Source: Adiantum capillus-veneris
Taxonomy: Eukaryota > Streptophyta > Polypodiopsida > Polypodiales > Pteridaceae
DNA: 64,000 nucleotides
Direction: 5' to 3'
NCBI GenBank assembly: GCA_014529385.2
Contig: CM043963.1
Span: forward strand, 104,948,912-105,012,911
The position numbers and the translations under genes are program-made. A model generated the notes under the pieces. The model saw nothing but the letters and a program-made list of their open reading frames with translations, was not told the origin of the DNA and did no database searches. This document shows, piece by piece, positions 29,752 to 41,030 of the stretch (its first letter is position 1; every line of letters begins with the position of its first letter).

Positions 29752-31117
29752 TGTAACATTTAATGGTCTAAAAACTTATGTGTAACGGAAATTAGCATGA
29801 ACATAGTGGGCATTTCATTAGAATAGATTCCTAATGAGAATTACAAGAGTGCTTGTGTGGAGAGAGCAACAAAAAGCATAACACCTAGTTAGATAGCATC
29901 AACAATACTTTCAAAAGAGAGAGAACTTAAGCTATTGACAATAGTTGAGGACCGGGATTTGCATGGAGCCGGTCCCCCCTCAAAAGGCTTTGTATTATGG
30001 TTTTCCTCCCATCAAGAGAGACATTGAACAATACATTTCTTTGTGTTCCTTCAAGACTAGCTAGTGCAATGAAGATGAAAGCTTCATGCACTATGCAAAA
30101 ACACTTAGTAAACACAACTTTAATTATCCCCGTTCTCAGACCCAAGACCTCACACACCTTCGAAGATGGTGAGAGCTAGCAGGGTATGAGAGTAGATTGA
30201 GAGGAAGAAGGAGTATCTTACGAGAAGATGTACCCCATCTCTCCATAATCACTCATATTAGCATAGCTTTGCTTAGTTATTTAGCTTGGTAGAGGAGATG
30301 AGCATGCATTGAAGCTTGGCTCTTGGTTGGATTTGCATCCAGAAGCCAAGAGTGTGTCGATGTAGGCTTCTATCTCTGACATGTGTCCCCCTTTCCCTTT
30401 TGTGAGAGCTTTAGGTAATTTAATAATTAAACTAAACTCTCATTGGACCCCTTTGCCTCCTGGCCAATAGGAATCAGGCAAGCCATTGGGCTCTGAATGC
30501 TCATTGGACCCCTTGGGAGACTGTCCAATAGTCTTCTATGAGACTTAATTCTCATTGGTTCTTTTATTAAATGTTTTTTAAATTAATTAAACTAGATTTA
30601 CTCTAGTCTAATTCTCATTGGTCCACTCCAAGGCCATCCAATAGAATTGGGCACACCTTGTGGGCATCTGGGCTAGGGAGCTGACATGTGTCCCTCATTC
30701 CCTTTGTGTAAAGGGAGCTTGTGTGTGTGTGTGTGTGACTTTCTCTCTCATCCCTAGAAGAAGGGGCTCGCCCCCTCCCATGTAGGGATATGCAAAGACT
30801 TTTAGTTCACACACAAAGCATCCAATTTTCCCTAGGGTTGACCTTTGGACACAACCTTTGAATTTTGGAACATTAGCATTTTTGGAAGTCTTAATGGGCT
30901 GAACCTTAGGGTCTTTTTAGCCCATTGTTGTACATGGATCTTTTGCAGATGGCCCCCCTTTTGGATCCCTATTTCCCTCCTTTGGATCCCTACTGTGGCC
31001 GGTCTGCTAGCTTAACCAATATTCTAGCTTTTTCTCCCATGGCACTTCCCCCACATTAAATGATCAGTTTAATATGAGAAAATCATTTAGGAGAATTAGA
31101 TATTGATTATTATGACA
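29752..31117 (-). repeat. 3' LTR of the chromovirus (1366 bp)
   Basis: Same ends as 36837-38441, but lacks about 239 bp after the CTTCTATCTC near 30368-30378. The other LTR has a segment there spanning roughly 37456-37690. It carries a (GT)n tract near 30720. Confidence 0.9.
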
Positions 31118-31129
31118 TTCCTCTCTCTT
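31118..31129 (-). promoter_or_regulatory. Polypurine tract of the chromovirus
   Basis: On the minus strand AAGAGAGAGGAA abuts the TG of the 3' LTR. Confidence 0.7.
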
Positions 31130-31524
31130 GAAATCATAGTCGTCCTCGACTATGGTGTAGAGAAGATAAAGCATATTCATGAGTCCTTTTCTCAGCGGGT
31201 AGAGGATACCTATGTTACCCTACGACATCATTCCACAATGGATGACTAGTCCATTTGGCGCTTGAGAGCCTGAGGCTGGCGCAAGCATGTTTGCACATTA
31301 GTCCTAGCAGTCTTCCATAGTAGAGGGACAAGCTCTACTTGGTGTTTGGGAGACGTCGTCTCCGCAAACTTGATCTAAGCATGCATACTACTTCATTTTT
31401 GTGCACAATAAAGAAAAAGAGAGTCTTATAAGACAAAAAAACTTTGTTCATTTTTAACATTTTGTACATTTGCTTACTCTTGGGAAGCATTGTAAGCATT
31501 GACAAGGTTTAGGTTATCCTTTAA

Positions 31525-32172
31525 TTATATGCCTTGCATCCATCTAGCATCTTCAAAAGGATAATTCTTAAACTTAATAAGATATCGTCGGATAGTCTTA
31601 CCGCTTCTTAATACCTTGTCTTCATGTCGGAGAATGGGCTCAGGCTGCAGCACCTCCTCTTGGTCCTTGATCTCCGGTGGGTCTTCAATAGTTGGTTCTT
31701 GAGGTGGCTCTCCTTTGTAAGGCTTTAATAGGCTCACATGGAAAGCATTGTGTATGAGCCAATGATTGGGAAACTTGAGTTGATAGGCCATCTCATTGAT
31801 TGGCCTAAGAATCTGGATGGGACCATAGTACCTTTTGGCTAGTTTAGCATAGTACTTTTGGTGGCCAGTAGGATTCTTGCCCATCGTGTGCCTTAATCGA
31901 GCCTTGGGAAACTCTAACAAGACCCAATCGTTTTCTTTAAAGGCTTGGGCTCTTCTATGCTTGTCAGCAGCAGCCTTTTGCCTTTGCTGTGAGATAGAGA
32001 TAGCATCCTTAATCTTTTGAAAAGATTCTTGTAGGTCTCGGCTATACTCATCTGCAGCGAAGATCTTCCCATGTACCTTAAGTAGCAAGGGACTTTTTGA
32101 TCTTCCCTCAATTACCTCGAAAGGTGCTTTTCCCGTGGAAGTATGTACAGTGTTATTGTAAGCATACTCCAC
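31525..32172 (-). pseudogene. pol: Integrase C-terminus with GPY/F domain and chromodomain
   Basis: 215 open residues. They start with the end of the integrase core (MEYAYNNTVHTSTGKAPFEV). The GPY/F region follows (KRYYGPIQILRPINEMAYQL, NAFHVSLLKPY). A chromodomain ends it (VLRSGKTIRRYLIKFKNYP, then EDARWM). Chromodomains direct insertion through histone marks in this group. It is in the -1 frame relative to the preceding integrase ORF. Confidence 0.85.
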
Positions 32173-33095
32173 TAAGGGTAAGTACTTCTCCCATTGGGAT
32201 CTTGATCTACTTCCGTTACATAGGCTTTTAGTAGATCGAGAATTGTTAGGTTAGCTATTTCACTTTGGCCATCCGTTTGTGGATGATAGGCCGAAGAGAA
32301 GTTTAGCCTTGTTCCTAAATTCTCAAAGAGACCCTTCCATAAATTACTGGTCATTCTAGGATCTCTATCCGACACTATAGACATTGGCAAGCCATGGTAC
32401 TTGAAAATTTGTGAAATGAAGAGGGTTGCCATTTGATGGGCTTTGATAGTCTTTTTGACAGGTATAAAATGAGCTTGTTTACTGAACTTGTCTACTATCG
32501 TCCATATTCCCGTATTCCCATGGATAGACTTAGGCAATCCAAAGATAAAATCCATGGATATGCTCTCCCATGGTGAATTAGGGATTGGCAAGGGTTGAAG
32601 CAATCCAAGTTGCTTCCCTCTATTAAATTTTGTCTTTTGGCAAACCACACATTTAGAAACATACTCTTGTATGTTCACTTTCATGGTAGGCCAATAGAAA
32701 TATGTTTCAATTCCCTTTAAGGTAGACTGAATCCCTCTATGCCCCACATATGGTGGAGCATGAGATTCATACATTACTTTCTCACGTAGTGAGTTAGTAA
32801 CGCATAGTCTATGGCCATAGAGAAGATAACCATTTTGTAAAGTAAATGGTTCTTCTTTCTTCCCTAATGCAAGGGCTGAAATCACATCTCTAAAATTGGG
32901 ATCAATAGCGTACTCATCTATCATTGAAGATAGATCATTGTGAGTTGCTATGGAAACCGCATTCATTCTCCGCCGTCTTAAGAGTGCATCAGCTACTTGA
33001 TTATGCTTGCCAGCAATGTGAGCAATATGAAAATGAAATTGCGAAAGGAAATTTGCCCACCTCATTTGTTTGTCGGAGACCTTGGTCTGCATCAT
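32172..33095 (-). pseudogene. pol: RNase H end and integrase zinc finger plus catalytic core
   Basis: 307 open residues. The end of RNase H shows in HIAGKHNQVADALL. Integrase H-H-C-C finger: HAPPYVGHRG and CVVCQKTK. Core Asp-Asp-Glu in ISMDFIFGLP, SIVSDRDPRM and YHPQTDGQSEIAN. All three acidic residues are kept, but upstream parts are broken. 33096-33513 encodes the rest of RNase H with stops (FEVQCDACG still visible). Confidence 0.85.
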
Positions 33096-33513
33096 GAAGT
33101 ACTTAAGACTTTGGTGATCCGTTCACAGAATGAAAGGAGTCCCCAATAAATAGTGCTTCCATGAGTCTAAGGCATGTAGAACTGCAAGGAGTTCCTTTTC
33201 ATATATGCCTAGAGCTTGCTCAACAGGGTCGAGCCTTCGACCTCTCATAGCCTATGGCGTGCCCTTCTTGGAGCAAAACAGCCCCAAGGCAATCACCACA
33301 AGCATCACATTGGACCTCAAATGGTTTTGAGAGATCCGGTAGTGTAAGCACAGGTTGAGAGATAAGCTTTTCTTTAAGCTTTTGAAAGCATTGTTCTCCT
33401 TAGCAGACCATGTGTACCTAACGCTTTTCTTTTTAGGTCATGTAATGGTCCCGCAATTTGTGAGAACTTTTCTATGAAGCGTCTATAGTATGCACACATA
33501 CCTATAAAGCTTC

Positions 33514-34152
33514 TTAGTTCATGAAGATTCCTTGGTTTAGGCCATCCTTTATTACCTCTAACTTTGATGGATCCATTTGGATGCCATCTTGAGAGATAAT
33601 GTGACCTAAATATTGAATCTCTTGCAAGAAAAATTCACTTTTCTTTCGATTAACATAAAGTTTATTCTCTCTTAAAACTTGAAATATTACCTGGAGGTGT
33701 TGCGTGTGTTCCTCCAATGAATTAGAGTACATGATAATAACATCAAAGAACACTCCAGTGAAGGGTTCGATGAGTTGAACAGCTTCTCCATCAAGCGGTT
33801 GAATGTGGCTGGTGCATTGGTCAAGCCAAAAAGGCATGACAATGTATTTGTAAAGACCAAATGTAGTGCGAAATGTGGTCTTTACAATATCTTGATCAAC
33901 TATCCTTATTTGATGATAGCCACTTTTTAGGTCAATCCTACTGAAGTAGGTCGATCCTTGTAGCTTATCAAATAGGTCTTCTACCCGTGGAATGGGAAAC
34001 CTATTCTTGATAGTGATCCTATTTAGTGCTCTATAGTCGACACACATACGATATGTGCCGTCTTTCTTTTGCACTAATAGCACAGCTGAGCAAAATGGAG
34101 ATGAGCTAGGCCTAACCATGCCCTTCTCAACTAACTCATGCACTTGCCGCAT
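33514..34152 (-). pseudogene. pol: Reverse transcriptase with lost active site
   Basis: Fingers and palm are clear: SPFCSAVLLVQKKDGTYRMC, then DYRALNRITIKNRFPIPRVE and RIDLKSGYHQIRI. The catalytic YxDD position reads FFDVIIMYS, so the second Asp is replaced. MPFWLDQC replaces the usual MPFGLTNAP by a frame slip. This copy could not reverse transcribe. Confidence 0.88.
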
Positions 34153-34322
34153 AATCTCCTCTTGTTGATTGAGCTTGAGAAACTCAATAAGAGGTTTGTT
34201 AGGCGGTGAACTTCCTGGAAGAAGTTCAATTGCATGGTCATCATTACCTCGTTTAGGAGGTAGCTCACAAGGGATGTCGTCAATAAAAACATCTTGAAAC
34301 CCCTTGAGAAAATTGGATAACT

Positions 34323-35002
34323 CTAATTCCTTTTGGTTTCTTTTATTTTCTTTGCTAAAGCATTAGGTTCATTTTGAGAATCTTTAACAAAAATCATGTA
34401 CACGGAAATAGAGCTCTTTATTGACTTGTTGAAAGCTGGTGTATGTACAATGGGGATGGTGTTACCCATTTCCTTAGCATCTATATACATGTCTTTTTCC
34501 CTGAACATAAAGGAGATTCTCCTTTCAGGAAATTTAAACATCGGTAGCCAGGCGTCAAACCATGGTGCCCCTAGGATTACATCCTCATGCTGAGAGGAGA
34601 GATAAAGAAGTCCTCTTTGTCCACATAGCCTTGGACATGAAGCCTCAATTTCCGATTAAGGGAGTGACTGAAGCTTCTTGCCCTTGAAGGCACTGTCTGC
34701 GGGTAGGATATCTCCCATCTCGTAGGATTGTATGCCTAGCTTGGTGGCTAACTCCATAGATATTAAAATTGTGAGTAGAACCAGGGGTCAAAGAGAATAA
34801 AAGCATCATGTTCTCTTACCTTTCCCCAAGCATGGCATAGAGGAGATCCTTTGTGGTGAGTTTGGTGAATCTCCTCCTCTTGGATTTTCAACCAAGGAAG
34901 CTCTAGGAGGATCTTGGCGGTTGTTCTTTTGGGGACAAGTGCGGTACGCATGCCCTTGTTCGCCGCACTTGAAACACCGGTTATCCTTACGATAACGCTC
35001 AA
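34323..35002 (-). pseudogene. Zinc knuckle and protease region, broken
   Basis: A classic CCHC knuckle (CFKCGEQGHAYRTC, C-x2-C-x4-H-x4-C) lies near 34940-34985 in one frame. A protease with a D-P-G type active site (DP, G, STHNF) follows near 34740-34790 in others, with EDVILGAPW-like remnants near 34560. Several one-base breaks separate these. Confidence 0.65.
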
Positions 35003-35192
35003 GCTCTTCAGGAGAGAGTTTATTCTTACCTTTGTAAACTCCCTTCTCTTTAGCTTGTTGGAATTGCCCTTAGGAGACTTTTGGACATTGTCCTCCCCTT
35101 AGGCTCATTGGAACCCTTGTTTTCCGGGGCTTATTATTTCTTTTAGCCCCGTTTGGAAATTGATTCGAGAGGCCACCATAGTATGGTGTTAT

Positions 35193-36419
35193 TTACGCCG
35201 ATATGGTACGTGGCCTTTGGGAGTTGACATACTCCGCCATTTCTTCGGTTAAGCCCGCACAAAATTGTTGCTTTTGCTCTCCAAAATCCAACTTTTTGAA
35301 GACAGTGGCTTTGAGTTGTAGGTCCCAAAACTTGTCTACATAATTGTGGATGGATTCATTGGAGAGAGCTTTAAGCTTCGCCATTCGGTGAGTACTTTGT
35401 TTTTGGCATCGGTGGCCAAAAACTGCTTCATATGGAAGCTCTTAAAGCTTTCCATGTTTGTGGAGCTTCACCGTTGGCTCGTAGGCTAGACCACCATTGT
35501 TGGCGGACTTTTGAAAGTGCATAGCTACATGGCGTAGCTTAGAGGACTCCGTGAATCCCTCATCTCTAAACGCCGCATCAAATTGCTGGATAAAGGCCAA
35601 GACTTTGTCCGTAGCACCAAAGGTGCCATCATAGGTAAGGAAAGAGATGCTCTTCCCTCCCTCTTTGAATTTCTTCAGCTTGGATGACCTCTTCCATGCG
35701 GCATAGGATTTCCTAGGGCCTCTTCTTTTTGATGGTTCAAAGGTTGCACCATCACTTTCTTCAGAAGGTGAAGAAATTTGAAGAAGAGTGGAGAAGAGGG
35801 TGACCTCTTTTCTGCCTTTTTTCTTGTCTTGATCTTCGTCGTCTTCACCATCACTTTCATAAGAGGAAGAGGATGAAGAAGATGGAGAAGAGGGTGTCCT
35901 CTTTCTCGCCTTTTTCTTCTCTTGCTTTTTATCATCCCTCTTTGAATTATGATGTGGAGAAGGGTGTGATGGTCTTCTCCGCTTTTGTGGTGATGGAGAG
36001 AGTTTAGCCCGCCGTCTTCGTGGAGCCATCTCCGCCGAGGTGGCGGGAGGCTCACTTCTTTCTCGTTCCTTCGGTGGAGGCTCTTGAGTTCTCCTTTGGG
36101 AAGGAGATGCATCATCAAGAAGTGAATTCTTGAGCCCTTCGTAGGGATTCTCTTCTTCTTTCCGAATCGGAAGGAGACCTCTTTTGGGAGTCTCACAAGG
36201 AGGCTTCCTGGGTGTTCTCTCGTCATGTTGATGAGCTTGGAGAATACCATGAGCACGGAGCTGCTGTTGCACTTCACTTTGGAGAGATGGATTGCCCATG
36301 GCTTGTTGAAGCCTAGAAACAAGATAGTTAACAAGCATTGAAGGATCATTAGTAGCTTGCTCATGAGCAAAATCAAAGTTATCAACATTAATTTCACTCT
36401 CTTTACTATTGTCAACCAT
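35193..36419 (-). pseudogene. gag: Gag region of the chromovirus, broken
   Basis: 36419-35442 is open for 325 residues from ATG. It has an N-terminal helix (SMLVNYLVSRLQQAMGNPSL), a long Arg/Lys/Ser/Pro-rich linker, and the start of the Gag domain (FLTYDGTFGATDKVLAFIQQ). The rest of Gag (IHNYVDKFWDLQLKAT, EEMAEYVNSQRP) continues in another frame at 35384-35193. Confidence 0.75.
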
Positions 36420-36823
36420 TCTAACAACTTTTAGGTGTAAACTTTTTAGGTGTACTTTGGCACTTCAAGCCCTAGTTGCTACTCCTCTTTACCCCTTTAG
36501 AAAAAGCACTCAAGCTACCGTACCCGTGGCTCGAATACCATTAATTGCAAGGAATAGAAGAGACTGTCTTTCGACACCAAAACAACACCGGCTCCTGTCA
36601 AGCTTCTAATAGCTCAATAGTGGTTAAGCCGTAGGCAAGCCCCGTAGGACTCCACTATTAGGACCATAGCTCTCGACGGTGATGCCCCGTTAACTGCACA
36701 AAGGTAGGCGCACTGCAAGGCTGGAAAATCCCTATTCTACTTACTCATAAGCAATTAATAATACCAACCATTTATAGCTAGCTTGAGGACCTCCCTTCTT
36801 GAGCAAGAAAAGAGAAACCTTGT

Positions 36824-36835
36824 GCTCTGATACCA
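36824..36835 (-). promoter_or_regulatory. Primer-binding site, tRNA-Met
   Basis: TGGTATCAGAGC on the minus strand, one base inside the 5' LTR end. It is complementary to the initiator tRNA-Met 3' end. Confidence 0.9.
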
Positions 36836-36836
36836 A

Positions 36837-38029
36837 TGTAACATTTAATGGTCTAAAAACTTATGTGTAGCGGAAATTAGCATGAACATAGTGGGCATTT
36901 CATTAGAATAGATTCCTAATGAGAATTACAAGAGTGCTTGGGTGGAGAGAGCAACAAAAAGCATAACACCTAGTTAGATAGCATGAACAATACTTTCAAA
37001 AGAGAGAGAAATTAAGCTATTGACAACACTTGAGGACCAGATTTACATGGAGCCGGTCCCCCCTCCAAAAGGCTTTGTATTATGGTTTCTCCCATCAAGA
37101 GAGACATTGTACAATACAATTCTTTGTGTTCCTTCAAGACTAGCTAGTGCAATGAAGATGGAAGCTTCATGCACTAAGCAAAACACTTAGTAAACACAAC
37201 TTTAATTATCCCCGTTCTCAGACCCAAGACCTCACACACCTTCGAAGATGGTGAGAGCTAGCAGGGTATGAGAGTAGATTGAGAGGAAGAAAAGGAGTAT
37301 CTTACGAGAAAGATGTACATATCCTCACATAATCACTCATATTAGCATAGCTTAGCTTAGTAATTAGCTTGGTAGAGGAGATGAGCATGCATTGAAGCTT
37401 GGCTCTTGGTTGGATTTGCATCCACAAGCCAAGAGTGTAACGATGTAGGCTTCTATCTCACAAGCTTGGAGTAGGTGATGAGCTCTCCATTAAAGCTTGG
37501 GAAGAGATAGCTTCTCTTTCTTCACACATGAGATTGTGTGAGTGTGTGTGTGATAATGCCTTGCAAAAAAATCAGCCCCCTCTCTCTCTTGGGTGAGCCC
37601 TCTTGCTATTTGCTCTTGCAGGCTCCCCTATTGGACCTCCCCAAGTCAAGCCAATGGCTATTAAGCAGCATAAGTGATAGCCTTCTAACATGTGTCCCCC
37701 GTTCCCCTTTTGTGAGAGCTTTAGGTAATTAAATAATTAAACTAAACTCTCATTGGACCCCTTTGCCTCCTGGCCAATAGGAATCAGGCAAGCCATTGGG
37801 CTCTTGAATCTCATTGGACCCCTTGGGAGACTGTCCAATAGTCTTCTATGAGACTTAATTCTCATTGGTTCTTTTATTAAGTGTTTTTAAATTAATTAAA
37901 CTAGATTTACTCTAGTCTAATTCTCATTGGTCCACCTCCAAGGCCATTCAATAGGAATTGGGCACACCTTGTGGGCATCTGGGCTAGGGAGCTGACATGT
38001 GTCCCTAATTCCCTTTGTGTAAAGGGAGC

Positions 38030-38063
<34 letters not shown>

Positions 38064-38441
38064 CTTTCTCTCTCATCCCCTAGAAGAAGGGCTCACCCCC
38101 TCCCATGTAGGGATATGCAAAGACTTTTTAGTTACACACAAAGCATCCAATTTCCCCTAGGGTTGACCTTTGGACATAACCTTTGAATTTTGGAACCTTA
38201 GCATTTTGGAAGTCTTAATGGGATGAACCTTAGGGTCTTTTTAGCCCATTGTTGTACATGGATCTTTTGCAGATGGCCCCCCTTTTGGATCCCTATTTTC
38301 CCTCCTTTGGATCCCTACTGTGGCCGGTCTGCTAGCTTAACCAATATTCTAGCTTTTTCTCCCCTGGCACTTCCCCACATTAAATAATCAGTTTAATATG
38401 AGAAAATCATTTAGGAGAATTAGATATTGATTATTATGACA
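36837..38441 (-). repeat. 5' LTR of the chromovirus (1605 bp)
   Basis: Full-length LTR. It contains a (GT)n tract at 38030-38063 and several ATTCTCATTGG repeats (37748, 37860, 37921) with CCAAT-type boxes. It is followed by the duplication ATAAG. Confidence 0.92.
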
Positions 38442-38446
38442 ATAAG
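38442..38446. repeat. Target-site duplication ATAAG, right
   Basis: Exact match to 29747-29751. Confidence 0.9.
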
Positions 38447-38450
38447 TGAT

Positions 38451-39000
38451 ATACAAAATTGGGAAGGTGGGTTCCATAAACCCTAATTGGGGGTATACTT
38501 CATCTGTCTTAAATAATCAAAAAACTAGTTTGATATTCTTGAACTACTAAATAGAAATTTTCTTTAGGCTTAATTACTTTATGGTGTAGAATGTATTATG
38601 AAATGGAAGCATCATTTGGAAACAAAAAGGATTTTATAAATTTGGGGATGATTCACTGGATTAGAAAGAGTTATGGCCTTCTAAACAGAATAATATTATA
38701 AACTTTGGGAAACATGAAATATTTTTTTAAAATACAAATTGGGAAGGTGGGTTCCATAAACCCTAATTGGGGGTATACTTCATCTGTCTTAAATAATCAA
38801 AAAACTAGTTTGATATTCTTGAACTACTAAATAGAAATTTTCTTTAGGCTTAATTACTTTATGGTAAGTGGAAATGGAGCATCATTGAAAAAAGGATTGA
38901 TATAAATTTGGGGATGATTCACTTGGATTAGAAGGAGTTATGGCCTTCTAAACAGAATAATATTATAAACTTTGGGAACATGAAATATTTTTTTAAAATA
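38451..39000. repeat. Tandem duplication, unit about 280 bp
   Basis: Copy 1 (38451-38733) and copy 2 (38734-39000) share GGGAAGGTGGGTTCCATAAA with offset 280, and the rest of the unit through TGAAATATTTTTTTAAAATA. Copy 2 has a few small deletions. No gene. 39001-39384 shows none either. Confidence 0.85.
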
Positions 39001-39383
39001 CTTTGGGCTAGGCTTGAAAGTTTTAATTGTTTTTAAAGATGGACATGGATAACAACTAGTATAGTCCATTGATACCTGTAGAACACAACTAAGGCTAACA
39101 TATCTGTTGTCTTGCTTGGATGGATGCAGGTAAGGACTCTATCTTATCTTGGAAGGTTTTTTTTGGCTTTAAGCAGTTGTCCACACATGATTACACATAC
39201 ACCTACTGCAAGGTACGTACTTTCGATATTTGTATACTGGAATGAGGCTTCATTCATATAAACATTGTACAAAGATAATTCTAAAACTGAGTTGTTTTTG
39301 TACTTATCATTTCCCTTTCTCTAGAGCCAACTGTCTTTTGGATGTAAAAGTTCAATTATGTCTTATTATTTATGTTAAAACAA

Positions 39384-39524
<141 letters not shown>

Positions 39525-40149
39525 AATGATTGCCTTTGTTGCGGGACTTACCTAGTGTTGCCACAATTATAATGACTACTTGCACGCAAAAAACATACAT
39601 CATTCGATACAACCACAAATAGCTTGTAGATGCGTTAGAATACGTGCTCCGGTTCACGAGGAATGCTTGGCATTGTTGTGTAGCTCTCTCCAAGCCAATC
39701 GTGATGGTGCAATTGAATCTCCAAATTGATGAGTGAGCAGGAGGTAGCATCAGAATGAAGCTCACTCTCTCTCTCTTTCTCTCTCACACACGATCAATGA
39801 CAACTTAAAACTTTGATTATGATTAAGTTATCTTTACAAAACGACCTAGGTACCTTATATACTAAGGCTACCATAGGTTAATTCCAAATAGAGTTCAAGG
39901 GGTCAAATGGCTTTGTATTTACAATCTAGAAGTGCCATTGCACCCGGCTTCTACAACTAGAATAACTACTCATTATACATGATGTTTTTAACCATAATCC
40001 GCATCATTTCATAACTCTCAAAAAATAATACTTTGGTATGGAAATTGAGTTATGTCGTGTTGTTGACCTATGGGTCAACACTCCCCTCCTCCGAATCATT
40101 TTGTCCCTGACATAACCTCATTGTCAATGTCGGTGTGGCCTTTGTTGTT

Positions 40150-40600
40150 GTTTTGCTTTCTTGTGCTTTATGTCCTTTACATCCAAAACCTGAGCTGAAA
40201 CATGTGTTGTTGTCATTACAGGGCTATTGCTAGATCTAAATTCAGAAAGAAGCCAGTCTCGTTCAGCTTGACTTTTATCATCATGGATAGATAAAGCTAC
40301 AAATTCATCCATTCGAAGTTGTCTAGTAACTTGATCACAACCTCTTTTTGTTTCCATAAATATGATCACTTTACTTTCATCCATCAATCGATTCAGTAAA
40401 TCTGGCAATTTTGAGTATTTCTCATTCTAAAAAACAACTTCTACAATCTGTAGAATTGAAAGATTGGCTTTCAGAGCTTATGAACCAATGATAACTTTGT
40501 AAGGATTCTGTAGAAATTGTCTAGCTAAACCTTCAACTTGTTTAGGCCAAGTTATAGTCAAATACTAAGTCTGTCCGTCAGGCCAAATGTGAGAGATTTT
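40150..40600 (-). pseudogene. DEAD-box RNA helicase fragment
   Basis: The minus strand encodes the C-terminal RecA-like domain of a plant DEAD-box helicase: NPYKVIIGS, then KVIIFMETKRGCDQVTR, SIHDDKSQAERDW and VLDVKDIK. Family members read HGDKSQ.ERD and TDVAARGLDV. Here the Gly and the catalytic-motif Arg are changed and stops interrupt the upstream part, so it is non-functional. No intron is seen in about 150 codons, which fits a retroposed copy or capture by a transposon. 39785-40150 holds nothing recognisable. Confidence 0.7.
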
Positions 40601-40784
40601 TTTTATATTTGAGATTCAAAACCCATGTTTGCTTCGGGATTTTTTATTCTTTTCCTTCTTCGTATCACTTGTGCCGACATTTTGCTCCATTGTTTTCAAT
40701 ATAATACTGAAGACATAAGACTTGCATCCATAATAGACCTATATATATACTGTCTCTTGCCACCTTTTCTGGCGAGCTCTTCTC

Positions 40785-41030
40785 TCAAACGCTTTGCAAT
40801 TGCAGGTGCCTGAGGATGTTCACATTCTTACAGCTCTTTTTAACACTTCCTAGAAAATGGTCCCTAATACGTGGTGCACTGCCTGATTTTGTTGTGAAGC
40901 AAAATTTACATTGCCACTCCATATATCGACCGCATATGTTATGATCATAAACCCACTCTTTGCCATGAGCTTTTTTATTCTTTGGCTTCTTTGTACCACT
41001 TGTGCCGACATTTTGCTCCGTTGCTTTCAA
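40785..41030 (-). pseudogene. BED-type zinc finger, N-terminus of a hAT-like transposase
   Basis: WQCKFCFTTKSGSAPRIRDH has the W-x-C-x2-C ... H layout of plant hAT-associated BED fingers, preceded by a Lys-rich start. A diverged duplicate of its 5' sequence (CACTTGTGCCGACATTTTGC) lies at about 40640-40700, 335 bp away. No full transposase follows. Confidence 0.4.

Larger units (their letters stand above)
29752..38441 (-). mobile_element. 8.7-kb chromovirus (Ty3/gypsy) on the minus strand, decayed
   Basis: Complete insertion with ATAAG duplications and LTRs bounded TG...CA. Reading on the minus strand: 5' LTR, tRNA-Met primer site, gag, zinc knuckle, protease, RT, RNase H, integrase, chromodomain, polypurine tract, 3' LTR. 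Every domain is recognisable, but frames are broken by stops and shifts and the RT active site is lost. The LTRs show substitutions and a 239-bp length difference, so it is much older than the 19-kb element. A truncated relative lies at 57.9-59.7 kb. Confidence 0.93.

Noticed and set aside
35675-36427. 250-residue second minus-strand frame over the chromovirus gag
   Set aside because: The overlapping 325-residue frame has the Gag-type sequence. This one is His/Leu/Lys-biased from the low-complexity linker.
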